A stretch of DNA of 64,000 nt from Phenylobacterium sp. (GTDB lineage: Bacteria > Pseudomonadota > Alphaproteobacteria > Caulobacterales > Caulobacteraceae), in NCBI RefSeq assembly GCF_030646615.1, contig NZ_JAUSLG010000074.1:62001-126000 (forward strand), in the 5' to 3' direction. Shown piece after piece: positions 16,572 to 25,574 of the stretch. The position numbers and the translations under genes are program-made. How positions within the stretch are numbered: position 1 is the stretch's first letter; each line of letters opens with the position of its first letter. The notes below the pieces were generated by a model. It was given only the letters and a program-made list of their open reading frames with translations, did not search any database and was not told where the DNA came from.

Positions 16572-18056
16572 ATGAACAAGTCTTCGCAGATTCAGGAACG
16601 GCTCGATTTCATCGGCCTCGACAGTCGGGCCGTCGAGCGGTTGCGTGGCCTGCGCGGCTTTCTGACCGAGGCCATCGGCCCGGCCCTCGACGTCTTCTAC
16701 GCCAAGATCCGCAAGACCCCTGAAGTCCAGCGGTTCTTCACCAACGACGCCCACATGTCGGGCGCTCAGAGCCGTCAGGCCGCACACTGGGGGATCATCG
16801 CCGAAGGCCAGTACGGCGACGACTACGCCAAGGGCGTCCGGACCATCGGCGAGACGCACGCCCGCCTGGGCCTGGAGCCGCAATGGTATATCGGCGGCTA
16901 CGCCCTGGTGCTGGAACAGCTGATCCACGCCGCCGTCGCCCGCCAATGGCCCACGCTCACCAGGCGGACCCGTCCCCAGGAGGTGGCCGAGACCGTGTCG
17001 GTCCTCGTCAAGGCGACCCTGGTGGATATGGACCTGGCCATCTCCATCTATCTGGAGGCGCTGGAGACCAAGCGCCAAGCCGCCGAAGCCGCCCGCCAGC
17101 TTGCCGAACAGCAGCAGGCCGCCGCCATGGCCGCCCTGACCGAAGCGCTCCGCGATCTGGCCAAGGGTGACCTGGCCAGCCGTCTGGATGCTGAGCTTTC
17201 GCCTCAGTTCGATGAGCTGAAGGCCGACTTCAACCAGGCCGTCACCAAGCTCTCCGAAGCCATGCGCATGGTGGCGGAGTCATCGGGGGGCATCCGCGTG
17301 GGCGCCGACGAGATCACCTCGGCTTCCGATGACCTGTCGCGCCGCACCGAACAGCAGGCGGCCAGTCTCGAGGAGACCGCCGCAGCCCTTCACGAGCTGA
17401 CCGAGAGCGTCGGCAAGGCCGCCAGCGGCGCCCGAGAGGCCTCCAGCATGGTCAGTTCGGCCAAGGCCGAGGCTGTCCATTCCGGCGAGGTCGTGGACCG
17501 CGCCGTGTCGGCCATGGGGGAGATCGACTCCTCCTCCAAGCAGATTGGCCAGATCATCGGCGTCATCGACGAGATCGCCTTCCAGACGAACCTTCTGGCC
17601 CTGAACGCCGGGGTCGAGGCCGCCCGGGCGGGCGAGGCGGGGCGCGGCTTCGCCGTCGTCGCCTCCGAGGTCCGAGCCCTGGCGCAGCGCTCCTCCGAAG
17701 CGGCCAAGCAGATCCGCAACCTCATCACGCAAAGCGCGGCTCAGGTGGAGTCCGGCGTCGGGCTGGTGGCCGAAACCGGCGAGGCCCTGCGCCGCATCGT
17801 CGAGCGGGTCGTCGAGATCGACCGCAGCGTCGCCGAGATCGCGGCTTCCGCCGAGGAACAGTCCCGGGCCCTGGCCGAGGTGAACTCCGCCGTGAACCAG
17901 ATGGACCACGTCACCCAGCAGAACGCGGCCATGGTCGAGGAAGCCACCGCGGCGGCCCACTCCCTGCGCCGCGAGACCGACCAGCTCAACGGCCTGGTGG
18001 GGCGCTTTGTCCTCGAAGAGGGGCCGGCCTCGGCCGCCTACCGTTCGGCGGCCTGA
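16572..18056 (+). CDS. Globin-coupled methyl-accepting chemotaxis protein (soluble aerotaxis-type sensor)
   Basis: A 494-residue cytoplasmic chemoreceptor with no transmembrane segment. Residues about 10-155 form a protoglobin-type sensor with proximal haem ligand His96 in [18 protein letters not shown], the HemAT signature. A helical HAMP-like linker follows ([21 protein letters not shown]). The MCP signalling domain follows, with its tip [42 protein letters not shown] split around position 340. It likely senses O2 or another gas and controls CheA. The ATG at 16572 was chosen because a start at 16515 adds a Pro/Thr-rich leader with no homology. No che genes are adjacent. Its 3' end overlaps the convergent gene by 19 bp. 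Confidence 0.9.
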   Translation: MNKSSQIQERLDFIGLDSRAVERLRGLRGFLTEAIGPALDVFYAKIRKTPEVQRFFTNDAHMSGAQSRQAAHWGIIAEGQYGDDYAKGVRTIGETHARLGLEPQWYIGGYALVLEQLIHAAVARQWPTLTRRTRPQEVAETVSVLVKATLVDMDLAISIYLEALETKRQAAEAARQLAEQQQAAAMAALTEALRDLAKGDLASRLDAELSPQFDELKADFNQAVTKLSEAMRMVAESSGGIRVGADEITSASDDLSRRTEQQAASLEETAAALHELTESVGKAASGAREASSMVSSAKAEAVHSGEVVDRAVSAMGEIDSSSKQIGQIIGVIDEIAFQTNLLALNAGVEAARAGEAGRGFAVVASEVRALAQRSSEAAKQIRNLITQSAAQVESGVGLVAETGEALRRIVERVVEIDRSVAEIAASAEEQSRALAEVNSAVNQMDHVTQQNAAMVEEATAAAHSLRRETDQLNGLVGRFVLEEGPASAAYRSAA

Positions 18057-19360
18057 GGCGCTGCGGCGACCGGCGCCACCCGCCAGACGGCGCCGCCGGC
18101 GTCGTCGGTGACCAGCAGGGCGCCGCGGCCATCGACCGCCACGTCCACGGGCCGTCCCATGGCCTGGCCGCGTTCGTTGAGGAAGCCGGTCAGGAAGGCC
18201 TGCGGCTCGCCCTGGGGCAGGCCGCCGACGAACGGAATGAACACCACGCGATAACCGCTGAGCGGCTTGCGGTTCCATGATCCGTGCTGTCCGACGAACA
18301 CGCCGCCGCGATAGGCCGCAGGGAAGGCCTCTGCGGTATAGAAGGTCAGGCCGAGCGACGCGGTGTGGGGGCCAAGGGCGTAGTCCGGGGTGATGGCGCG
18401 GTCCACCAGGTCCGGGCGCTGCGGCTCGACCCGCTCGTCGACATGGTCGCCGAAATAGGAATAGGGCCAGCCGTAGAAGCCGCCCTCCCGCACCCGGGTC
18501 ATGTAGTCGGGCACGAGGTCGTCACCCAGCATGTCGCGCTCATTGACGGCGGTCCAGAGCGCGCCGGTGCTGGGCTCATAGGCCATGCCATTGGGATTGC
18601 GCAGGCCCGACGCATAGAGCTTGATCGTACCGGCCGCGGGATCGACGACCAGGATCGCCGCCCGGTTCTCCTCGGCCGCCATGCCGTTCTCGGCGATGTT
18701 GGAGTTGGAGCCCGAGGTCACGAACAGCCGCTGGCGGTCGGGGGCGGCGACGACATTCTTGACCCAGTGGTGATTGATCGGGCCGGCGGGCAGATCGACG
18801 ACCTTTTGGGGAATGCCCTCCATCCGCAGCTGGCCATCGCGATAGGGGGTGGCGACTAGGGCGTCGGTATTGGCGATGTAGAGGGTGTCTCCCACCAGGG
18901 CCATGCCCTGGGGCCGGTTCAGACCTGAGGCGAAGACCTCGCGCATTTCGGCCAGGCCGTCGCCATCGGCGTCCCGCAGCAGCATGATCCGGTTGGGGCT
19001 GGGCTTCAGGGCGCCGGCATAGGCCTGGACCCGCTGGGCGATGCGATCCATCAGCCCTTGCGGCGGCTTGGGTTCTGAACTGGCTTCGGAGACCAGCACG
19101 TCGCCATTGGGCAGGACCAGCAGCCAGCGGGGATGGGACAGGTCGCCCGCGAACCGGGTCACCCCGAAGCCTTCGGGCGCCACCGGCGCGGCGCCTGCGG
19201 GCCAGCCCACCGCCTTGGCCGGATTGACCCTGGGCAGCAGGCTCTTTTCGGGCGACGGGATGTTCGGCTCCGCGCCGAAGCCGACGAAGGGCTCCTCCGA
19301 TCCCGCAGAACATGCGGCGAGGGCGAGAACGCTGGCGACGACGATCAGGGCTTGGCGCAT
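18038..19360 (-). CDS. Sorbosone-dehydrogenase-like (PQQ-type beta-propeller) lipoprotein
   Basis: A 440-residue exported protein. The lipobox LAAC puts the lipidated residue at Cys17. The mature part is a beta-propeller of the glucose/sorbosone dehydrogenase family: [74 protein letters not shown] and [16 protein letters not shown]. Relatives bind PQQ and calcium and oxidise sugars in the periplasm, but the exact substrate is unknown. A good ribosome site (ACGAGG) precedes the ATG. The gene is convergent with the globin-coupled chemoreceptor gene and upstream of nothing obviously related. Confidence 0.85.
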   Translation of the reverse strand: MRQALIVVASVLALAACSAGSEEPFVGFGAEPNIPSPEKSLLPRVNPAKAVGWPAGAAPVAPEGFGVTRFAGDLSHPRWLLVLPNGDVLVSEASSEPKPPQGLMDRIAQRVQAYAGALKPSPNRIMLLRDADGDGLAEMREVFASGLNRPQGMALVGDTLYIANTDALVATPYRDGQLRMEGIPQKVVDLPAGPINHHWVKNVVAAPDRQRLFVTSGSNSNIAENGMAAEENRAAILVVDPAAGTIKLYASGLRNPNGMAYEPSTGALWTAVNERDMLGDDLVPDYMTRVREGGFYGWPYSYFGDHVDERVEPQRPDLVDRAITPDYALGPHTASLGLTFYTAEAFPAAYRGGVFVGQHGSWNRKPLSGYRVVFIPFVGGLPQGEPQAFLTGFLNERGQAMGRPVDVAVDGRGALLVTDDAGGAVWRVAPVAAAPQAAER

Positions 19361-19462
19361 GTTCGAACCTCGTTATCCAAGAGGCGCGACCATGGCCGCC
19401 CCACGCCGCCCGGTCCAGAGGCCAGGTCCAGAGGCCAGGTCCAGGGGCGGCCGGGTTCGGGC

Positions 19463-19618
19463 TCAGCTGATCAGGTCGTCGGAGTCCTCGATCAGGATGC
19501 GCGCGGCGTCGCCGGCGGGGTCCTCGTACTGGCCATTACGCAGGGTCCACCAGAAGGCCGCGAGGCCGGACAGGCCGATCAGGACCGAGATCGGGGCGAG
19601 GATCAGGATGATGCCCAT
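19463..19618 (-). CDS. ccoS: cbb3 oxidase maturation protein CcoS
   Basis: A 51-residue protein beginning MGIILILAPISVLIGLSG, with one transmembrane segment (about 2-22). The CcoS hallmark FWWTLRNGQYEDPAGDA is followed by an acidic C-terminal tail. CcoS is needed to insert haem and copper into the CcoN subunit. The ATG overlaps the ccoI stop codon (TGATG), so it is the translationally coupled last gene of the cco cluster. It is a short frame that is easily missed. Confidence 0.9.
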   Translation of the reverse strand: MGIILILAPISVLIGLSGLAAFWWTLRNGQYEDPAGDAARILIEDSDDLIS

Positions 19619-21798
19619 CAGCGACGCCCCTCGCCGTGCATGCGCAGGGCGTTGAGGGTGACGATCAGCGACGAGCCCGACATGGCCAGGGCCGCCACCA
19701 GGGGATTGACCAGACCCAACATGGCCATGGGGGCGGCGGCGACATTGTAGAGCGCCGAGAAGCCGAAGTTCTCCAGGGCCCGACGCCGCGCGGCTCTCGC
19801 CACATGGATGGCGTCCGGAACCGCGCTCAAGCCCGCGCCGGAGAAGACGAGGTCAGCGGCGTTCTGGCTGGCGTCCAGGGCCGTACCCGGCGCCATGGCC
19901 GCATGGGCGCGGGCCAGGGCGGCCGTGTCGTTGAGGCCATCGCCGACCATCAGCACCTTGCGGCCCTGGGCGGCCAGGTTGTCGATGGCGGCGGCCTTCT
20001 GCTCGGGCGTCAGACCGGCCCGCCAGTCGCCGATTCCCAGGGTCGACGCGGCCCGGGCCACGGGGCCGGAGAGATCGCCAGAGAGGATCTCGACGGTCAG
20101 GCCCTGGCGACGCAGGGCGGCGATGGTCTCGGCCGCATCCGGGCGGAGCTGATCGGAGAAGGTGAAGCGGATCTTGGTGTCGCCGTCGAAGGCGAACCAG
20201 AGTTCGGTCTCTGACCCCGCGCGGCCCTCGAGACCGACAAAGGCAGCCCGGCCCAGGCGGGCGCGTCGGCCTTGGATCACGCCCTCGACCCCCTGGCCGG
20301 CCGTCTCGACGACATCGACCGCTCGGGCGCCGGGACCGGCCTCGGCGGCCAAGGCGCGGGCCAGCGGGTGGGCCGAGGCCCGCGCCAGGGGCGCGGCCAT
20401 GGCGATGGCGGCGGCGGGCGCGTCGATCAGGCGGGGTCGGCCTTCGGTCAGCACGCCGGTCTTGTCGAACACCACGTGATCGACCTCCGCCAGCCGTTCC
20501 AAAGCTGCGCCGGACTTAACCAGCACGCCTTTGCGGAAGAGCCGCGACGAGGCGGTGATCTGCACGGCCGGCACTGCGAGACCCAGGGCGCAGGGGCAGG
20601 TGATGATCAGCAGGGCCGCAGCCCGCAGCAGGGCCTCCCGCGGGCCGAGCCCCAGGGCCAGGCCGCCGAGAAACGTCAGGGCGGCGAGGCTGTGGATGAC
20701 CGGCACGTAGATGGCCGCAGCCCGGTCGGCCAGGCGGACATAGAGCGACTTGGTCTGGGCGCCGGCCTCCACCAGGCGGGCGATGGCGGCGACGGCGGAA
20801 TCCTCGGACCGCGCCAGGGCCAGCAGCCGCAAGGGACCCGACAGGTTCACCGCGCCGGCCCGGCAGGTGTCGCCTGGACGTACGGGCAAAGGCGCCGTCT
20901 CGCCGGTCAACAGGGCGTTGTCGAGTTCGGAGACGCCATCCTCGACGAAGCCGTCCACGGGGATGCGCTCGCCAGGCCGCACCAGCACCCGCTCGCCCAC
21001 CGCCACATCGCTCAGGGGCTTGATCCGCTCCACCCCATCGGCCCCCAGCACCGAGGCCGCCGGAGCCTGCAGGGCCAGCAGGTCGGCTGCGGCGCTGCGG
21101 GCCCGGGCGCGCAGGCGGTGATCCAGCCAGCGGCCGATCAGCAGCAGGAAGAGCAGCGAAACCGCGGCGTCGAAATAGGCGTCGCGCCCATGCAGGAAGG
21201 TTTCCACGAAGCTGATGAATAGAGTCAGGATCACGCCGATGGAGATCGGCACGTCCATATTGGCCCGGCCGGCCTTCAGGGACCGCCAGGCGGACTCGAA
21301 GAAGGGCAGGCCGGCATAGATGGCGCAGGGCGTGGCGACGATGGCCGACAGCCACAGCATCATGGTGCGGGTCGCGGGACCCAGCTCCTGGCCAAACAGC
21401 CCCGCCCAGACCGGCACAGAGAACATCATGGCGTTGCCGGCGCCGAAGCCCGCCACGGCCAGGGCCAGGATCAACCGGCGGCTTTCCTTGTCGTGGGCCT
21501 CCACCGCCTGGGCCGGATCATAGGGCGTGGCGGGATAGCCCAGGCCTTCCAACGTGGCGATCACCCGGCCCGCATCCCCCTGGCTGGAGGCGAAGCGGAC
21601 GGTCAGGCGGCCTTCGGTCAGGTTGAGGCGGGCGGCGGCGACATCGGGCAGCTCGCCGACGGTCTTTTCGATCTTCGACATGCAGGCCGCGCAGCGGGCG
21701 CCCTTGACCAGGAGGTCAAGCCGGGCGGGACCGCCTTCGGTTCGCTTCAGGAAGGCCGACAGGTCAGGCGCGACACTGGGGTTCAGGATTAACGCCAT
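19618..21798 (-). CDS. ccoI: Copper-translocating P-type ATPase CcoI/FixI
   Basis: A 726-residue P1B-type ATPase that exports copper for assembly of the cbb3 CuB site. The N-terminal heavy-metal domain has Cys36-x-x-Cys39 (ARCAACMSK). Transmembrane CPC is at 401-403 (ITCPCALGLA), the phosphorylated Asp is Asp445, and the hinge motif is GDGLNDTAALARA. The phosphorylation motif reads DKTGVLT, with Val449 in place of the usual Thr of DKTGT. The gene overlaps the upstream fixH/ccoH gene by 10 bp and ccoS by 1 bp. Confidence 0.93.
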   Translation of the reverse strand: MALILNPSVAPDLSAFLKRTEGGPARLDLLVKGARCAACMSKIEKTVGELPDVAAARLNLTEGRLTVRFASSQGDAGRVIATLEGLGYPATPYDPAQAVEAHDKESRRLILALAVAGFGAGNAMMFSVPVWAGLFGQELGPATRTMMLWLSAIVATPCAIYAGLPFFESAWRSLKAGRANMDVPISIGVILTLFISFVETFLHGRDAYFDAAVSLLFLLLIGRWLDHRLRARARSAAADLLALQAPAASVLGADGVERIKPLSDVAVGERVLVRPGERIPVDGFVEDGVSELDNALLTGETAPLPVRPGDTCRAGAVNLSGPLRLLALARSEDSAVAAIARLVEAGAQTKSLYVRLADRAAAIYVPVIHSLAALTFLGGLALGLGPREALLRAAALLIITCPCALGLAVPAVQITASSRLFRKGVLVKSGAALERLAEVDHVVFDKTGVLTEGRPRLIDAPAAAIAMAAPLARASAHPLARALAAEAGPGARAVDVVETAGQGVEGVIQGRRARLGRAAFVGLEGRAGSETELWFAFDGDTKIRFTFSDQLRPDAAETIAALRRQGLTVEILSGDLSGPVARAASTLGIGDWRAGLTPEQKAAAIDNLAAQGRKVLMVGDGLNDTAALARAHAAMAPGTALDASQNAADLVFSGAGLSAVPDAIHVARAARRRALENFGFSALYNVAAAPMAMLGLVNPLVAALAMSGSSLIVTLNALRMHGEGRR

Positions 21799-22274
21799 GT
21801 CAGTCTCCGTTCGGCCTGGAAGTCGCGTCCCTGAGGGTCCTTGGCCTGGATGGTCAGGTCCCAGGCGCCGACCACGGCCTCCAGCGTCGCCCGATAGCGG
21901 CCGGGCGCGTCCTCGGCGAGGATCAGGTCCTGCGCCCCGGCCTCGGTGGCCGGACGCTGCAGCCGCCCCTGGACCGCCAGTCCCTGGACGGGGCGCCCTT
22001 GGGCGTCGGCGATCTCGACCACCACCGAGGCGGCCTCGGCCCGAGCCGCCGCGCGCCAGCCCAGTTCGGCCTGCCTGGCCTGCTGGGCGAGCTGGCGGTT
22101 AAAGGCCAGGCCGTCCTCGTAGGGGGTGATGGACACCTCCCCGGGAAAGGTGCGCAGGGCCGCGGTGATGAAGACCGCATTGACCGCGATGATCACGCCG
22201 AAGAAGGCGCACATGGCGGCCAGCACGTGCCAGCCTCGGATGCGGAAGCCGTCGGGGGAGGAGATGTCGCTCAT
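21789..22274 (-). CDS. ccoH: FixH/CcoH family cbb3 assembly protein
   Basis: A 161-residue membrane-anchored protein. One transmembrane helix (about residues 15-40, GWHVLAAMCAFFGVIIAVNAVF) is followed by the FixH hallmark FPGEVSITPYEDGLAFN and a periplasmic beta-rich domain. It assists assembly of the oxidase and likely interacts with CcoI. It overlaps ccoG by 4 bp upstream and ccoI by 10 bp downstream, which shows tight coupling in the cluster. Confidence 0.9.
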   Translation of the reverse strand: MSDISSPDGFRIRGWHVLAAMCAFFGVIIAVNAVFITAALRTFPGEVSITPYEDGLAFNRQLAQQARQAELGWRAAARAEAASVVVEIADAQGRPVQGLAVQGRLQRPATEAGAQDLILAEDAPGRYRATLEAVVGAWDLTIQAKDPQGRDFQAERRLTWR

Positions 22275-23791
22275 CGGGTGTTCGCCGCTCCGGAAAGGAA
22301 GGTCGTCTCGACGCTCTGGTCCGCATCACCGGCCCTTACGACGAAGGCGGCCGGCATGTTGGCGTGGGGCAGGGCTGTTGGCGGCGCCGTGACCAGGACC
22401 CGCACGGCGCGGATCTGGTTGGGTTCCACGGTGACCGTCAGGGCGCCAGGGGTGGCGTCCACGCCGGGGGTCTTCAGGCTGGCGCCGGCGACGCCCTCGA
22501 AGGCGATAGTGGCGCTCATGGGCTGGAAGGAGCGGTTGGCGATCTTGACGGTGTAGCCGTTGCGGATGTCGCCATCCTGCATCCGCACAAAGGTCGGGTT
22601 GCGGTCGCGCAGGACGTGAACGTCCATGGGACTGCGCCCCACCAGGCCCCAGATCATCAGGCCCGAAACGAGGACGAGGGCGGCGGCGTAATAGAGGGTG
22701 CGCGGCCGGATCAGGCGATAGACGGCCTTCTCTCCCTTGGCGCGGGCGGCGACGGCGGCGTCGGTGTCATAGGCGATGAGGCCCTTGGGGCGCTCGACCC
22801 TCAGCATGATCTCGTCGCAGGCGTCGATGCACAGGCCGCAATTGATGCATTCCAGCTGGGGCCCATGGCGGATGTCGATCCCCATGGGGCAGGCGACGAC
22901 GCAGGCGTTGCAGTCGATGCAGTCGCCGCGACCGTCCCAGGTGGCGCCCTTCTTGTGCGGCGCCCGCGGCTCGCCCCGGTCAAAGCGATAGGTGACCTGC
23001 AGGGAGTGTTCATCGAGCATGGCGCCCTGGATGCGCGGCCAGGGGCACATATAGGTGCAGACCTGTTCGCGCATGGAGCCGGCCAGCACATAGGTCATGA
23101 AGGTCATGATCGCGCAGGAGACGTAGGCGGTCATCGGAGCCTGCCCGATCCAGAAGGTGCGGATCAGGGTCGGCGCATCGTGGAAGTAGAAGATCCAGGC
23201 GCCGCCGGTGCCAAAGGCGATCCCCAGCCAGACGGCGTGCTTGCCGCCCTTGCGCCAGGCCTTGTCGAAGGACCACGGGGCGGCGTCCAGCTTCATGCGG
23301 GCGTTGCGGTCACCCTCGAACAGCCGTTCGATGTAGATATAGAGGTCGGTCCAGACCGTCTGCGGGCAGGCATAGCCGCACCACAGGCGCCCGAACAGGG
23401 CGCTGGCCAGGAACAGGCCAAGGGCCGCCATCACCAGCAGGCCGGTGATGAAATAGACCTCCTGCGGCCAGAGCTGGATGAAGAAGAAGTAAAACCTGCG
23501 CCCAGCGAAATCCACCAGCACCGCCTGGTCCGGCAGGTCGCCGGGACGATCCCACCGGATCCAGGGGGTGACGTAGTAGATGGTGAGCGTCACGATCAGC
23601 AGCGCCCACTTCAGCCGCCGCCACGCCCCATGCACCAGCTTGGGATAGATGGGCGTGCGGCGCTTGTAGAGACCGCCGTCAGCGCCGCCCTTTTCCCGCG
23701 CCCGGGCCGCCGCCGAGCGTGGCGGCCTGGAAGCCCTGTCTTGGGACTCCTGGCCTTCGGGACGCTTGTTGCGGTCGATGACGACGGTCAT
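22271..23791 (-). CDS. ccoG: CcoG/FixG polyferredoxin-like membrane protein
   Basis: A 506-residue protein with five or so transmembrane segments and two ferredoxin-type clusters: CIDCNACVVACPMG and CINCGLCIDACDE. Extra cysteine motifs are CGYACPQ and CTYMCPWPR. A C-terminal Ig-like domain follows. CcoG is a cupric reductase in cbb3 maturation. The second cluster ends DACDE without the usual Pro, as is common in the family. It follows ccoP after 7 bp and overlaps ccoH by 4 bp. Confidence 0.93.
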   Translation of the reverse strand: MTVVIDRNKRPEGQESQDRASRPPRSAAARAREKGGADGGLYKRRTPIYPKLVHGAWRRLKWALLIVTLTIYYVTPWIRWDRPGDLPDQAVLVDFAGRRFYFFFIQLWPQEVYFITGLLVMAALGLFLASALFGRLWCGYACPQTVWTDLYIYIERLFEGDRNARMKLDAAPWSFDKAWRKGGKHAVWLGIAFGTGGAWIFYFHDAPTLIRTFWIGQAPMTAYVSCAIMTFMTYVLAGSMREQVCTYMCPWPRIQGAMLDEHSLQVTYRFDRGEPRAPHKKGATWDGRGDCIDCNACVVACPMGIDIRHGPQLECINCGLCIDACDEIMLRVERPKGLIAYDTDAAVAARAKGEKAVYRLIRPRTLYYAAALVLVSGLMIWGLVGRSPMDVHVLRDRNPTFVRMQDGDIRNGYTVKIANRSFQPMSATIAFEGVAGASLKTPGVDATPGALTVTVEPNQIRAVRVLVTAPPTALPHANMPAAFVVRAGDADQSVETTFLSGAANTR

Positions 23792-23798
23792 AGGGTGC

Positions 23799-24665
23799 TC
23801 ACTGGCCGCCGGCGTTGGCGTGGACGTAGACCGCCAGGGCCTTCAGGGTCTCGTCGTCGAACCGCCCGGCCCAGGACGGCATCACGCCATTGCGACCCGA
23901 CCAGATCTGGGTGCGGATCTCTTCGCGGGAGGGGCCATAGAGCCATTCGCCATCGGTCAGGTTCGGCGCGCCCTGGGCCTGGTCCCCCGTGCCCGTCGCC
24001 CCATGGCAGGAGACGCATTGGGCCGCATAGATCGGCGCGGCCCGCGCGACGGCGGCCTTGTCGGCCTCACGGCCCGACAGGCTGACCACCAGTTCGGTGA
24101 GGTCGTTGACCTGTGGGCCCGTCAGCATCTGGTCGCGGCCGAAGGCGGGCATCTGTGAGAAGCGCGCCCCCTCGGCGCCGGACCGGACGCCGACCTGCAG
24201 GGTGTGGTGGATGTCGGCCAGGCCGCCGCCCCACAGCCAGATGTCGTCCACCAGATTGGGATAGCCCTTGGCCCCGCCGCCGCCGGCCCCGTGGCAGGTG
24301 GCGCAGTTGTCGCCGAACACCGACTGGCCCACGGCCATGGCGTATTCCTGCAGGGCGGGATCGGACTCGATCTCCTCCAGGGTGGCGTTGGTCAGGCGGG
24401 CCGCGCCCTCGCCGCGGAGATCGCGCAGGGCCTGAAGCTCCTGGGCCACATTGGCGCGGTCGGACTGACCCATCACGCCCTTGGTGTAGCCGTTGATCCC
24501 CGGCCAGGCCGGCAGCAGCACCCAATAGACGATCGCCACGATGATGCTGGCCCAGAACACATAGAGCCACCAGCGGGGCAGGGGATTGTCGAGCTCCTTG
24601 ATGCCGTCCCATTCGTGGCCGGTGGTCTCGACGCCGGTGACCTCGTCGGCCTCACGCTTGGACAT
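23799..24665 (-). CDS. ccoP: cbb3 cytochrome oxidase subunit III, di-haem cytochrome c
   Basis: A 288-residue membrane-anchored cytochrome. An N-terminal transmembrane helix near residues 30-52 (PRWWLYVFWASIIVAIVYWV) precedes two c-type haem motifs, CATCH and CVSCH. Each has a later Met ligand, in SQMPAFG and VMPSWAG. It passes electrons to CcoO/CcoN. The ATG at 24665 (MSKREADEV) is favoured over the in-frame TTG-type extension at 24677. It overlaps ccoQ by 14 bp. Confidence 0.94.
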   Translation of the reverse strand: MSKREADEVTGVETTGHEWDGIKELDNPLPRWWLYVFWASIIVAIVYWVLLPAWPGINGYTKGVMGQSDRANVAQELQALRDLRGEGAARLTNATLEEIESDPALQEYAMAVGQSVFGDNCATCHGAGGGGAKGYPNLVDDIWLWGGGLADIHHTLQVGVRSGAEGARFSQMPAFGRDQMLTGPQVNDLTELVVSLSGREADKAAVARAAPIYAAQCVSCHGATGTGDQAQGAPNLTDGEWLYGPSREEIRTQIWSGRNGVMPSWAGRFDDETLKALAVYVHANAGGQ

Positions 24666-24831
24666 TGTTGTCCTCATCCTTTTCGAGGGGCAGGTGGGCG
24701 GCGCGGCGGAAGGTCTCGCTGTTGCGCGGCCAGAGGGCGTAGACGACGCCCGCGGCGAAGATGGCGGCGAAGTAGAGCGTCCCGCCCTGTTGGGCGAAGC
24801 GGGCCACCGTCTCGTAGGTCAGCGCGCTCAT
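24652..24831 (-). CDS. ccoQ: cbb3 cytochrome oxidase small subunit CcoQ
   Basis: A 59-residue protein beginning [18 protein letters not shown], with one transmembrane helix (about 18-34) and the CcoQ-typical [15 protein letters not shown] motif and acidic tail. CcoQ stabilises the complex. The start overlaps the ccoO stop by 4 bp, and the end overlaps ccoP by 14 bp. It is a short gene that is easily overlooked because a longer frame runs through it. Confidence 0.92.
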   Translation of the reverse strand: MSALTYETVARFAQQGGTLYFAAIFAAGVVYALWPRNSETFRRAAHLPLEKDEDNNVQA

Positions 24832-25565
24832 CGCAGGTTCTCCTCGGCTTCGTAGGTGGAGAAGTCGACCAGCGTGCCCAGCATCTGGAGATAGGCGATC
24901 AGGGCGTCCATCTCGGTCAGCCGGGCGGGGTCGCCGTCGAAGTCCCGCTGCAGGACGGCCTCGCCATAGCGACCGCGGAAGTCCCGGGACGAGGCGAACG
25001 GATCGGCCTGGGTGCGCAGATCGGCCTGGGCGGCGTCGATCATCCCCTGGGTATAGGGCACGCCGACCTTGGTCATGGCCGCGAGCTTGGCCTCGACGTC
25101 CTTCTGCTCCAGCTCCTTCTTCGCCAGGAAGGCGTAGGGGGGCATGACCGACTCCGGGACCACCGAGCGCGGATCGATCAGGTGGTCGCTGTGCCAGGCG
25201 TCGGAATACTTGCCGCCGACCCGGGCGAGGTCGGGCCCGGTGCGCTTGGACCCCCACTGGAACGGGTGGTCGTACATGCTCTCGGCCGCCAGGCTGTAGT
25301 GGCCGTAACGCTCGACCTCGTCGCGCAGGGGCCGGATCATCTGCGAGTGGCAGGTGTAGCAGCCCTCGCGGATGTAGATGTCCCGCCCCGCCAACTCGAG
25401 GGGTGTGTAGGGACGGACCCCCTCCACCTTCTCGATGGTGCTCTCCAGGTAGAAGAGCGGGGCGATCTCCACCAGGCCGCCCACCGACACCACCAGCAGG
25501 ATGGCCACGGTCAGGAGGATGGAGCGGCGTTCGAGGACGCCGTGCTTGTTCCAGACAGACTTCAT
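24828..25565 (-). CDS. ccoO: cbb3 cytochrome oxidase subunit II, mono-haem cytochrome c
   Basis: A 245-residue protein with an N-terminal membrane anchor (about 15-35) and one haem-binding motif, Cys69-Tyr-Thr-Cys72-His73. It is preceded by RDIYIREGC and followed by [10 protein letters not shown], all diagnostic for FixO/CcoO. The Met ligand is likely in [10 protein letters not shown]. It transfers electrons from CcoP to the CcoN catalytic subunit. It lies 9 bp after ccoN and overlaps ccoQ by 4 bp. Confidence 0.95.
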   Translation of the reverse strand: MKSVWNKHGVLERRSILLTVAILLVVSVGGLVEIAPLFYLESTIEKVEGVRPYTPLELAGRDIYIREGCYTCHSQMIRPLRDEVERYGHYSLAAESMYDHPFQWGSKRTGPDLARVGGKYSDAWHSDHLIDPRSVVPESVMPPYAFLAKKELEQKDVEAKLAAMTKVGVPYTQGMIDAAQADLRTQADPFASSRDFRGRYGEAVLQRDFDGDPARLTEMDALIAYLQMLGTLVDFSTYEAEENLR

Positions 25566-25574
25566 CGTAGCCCC

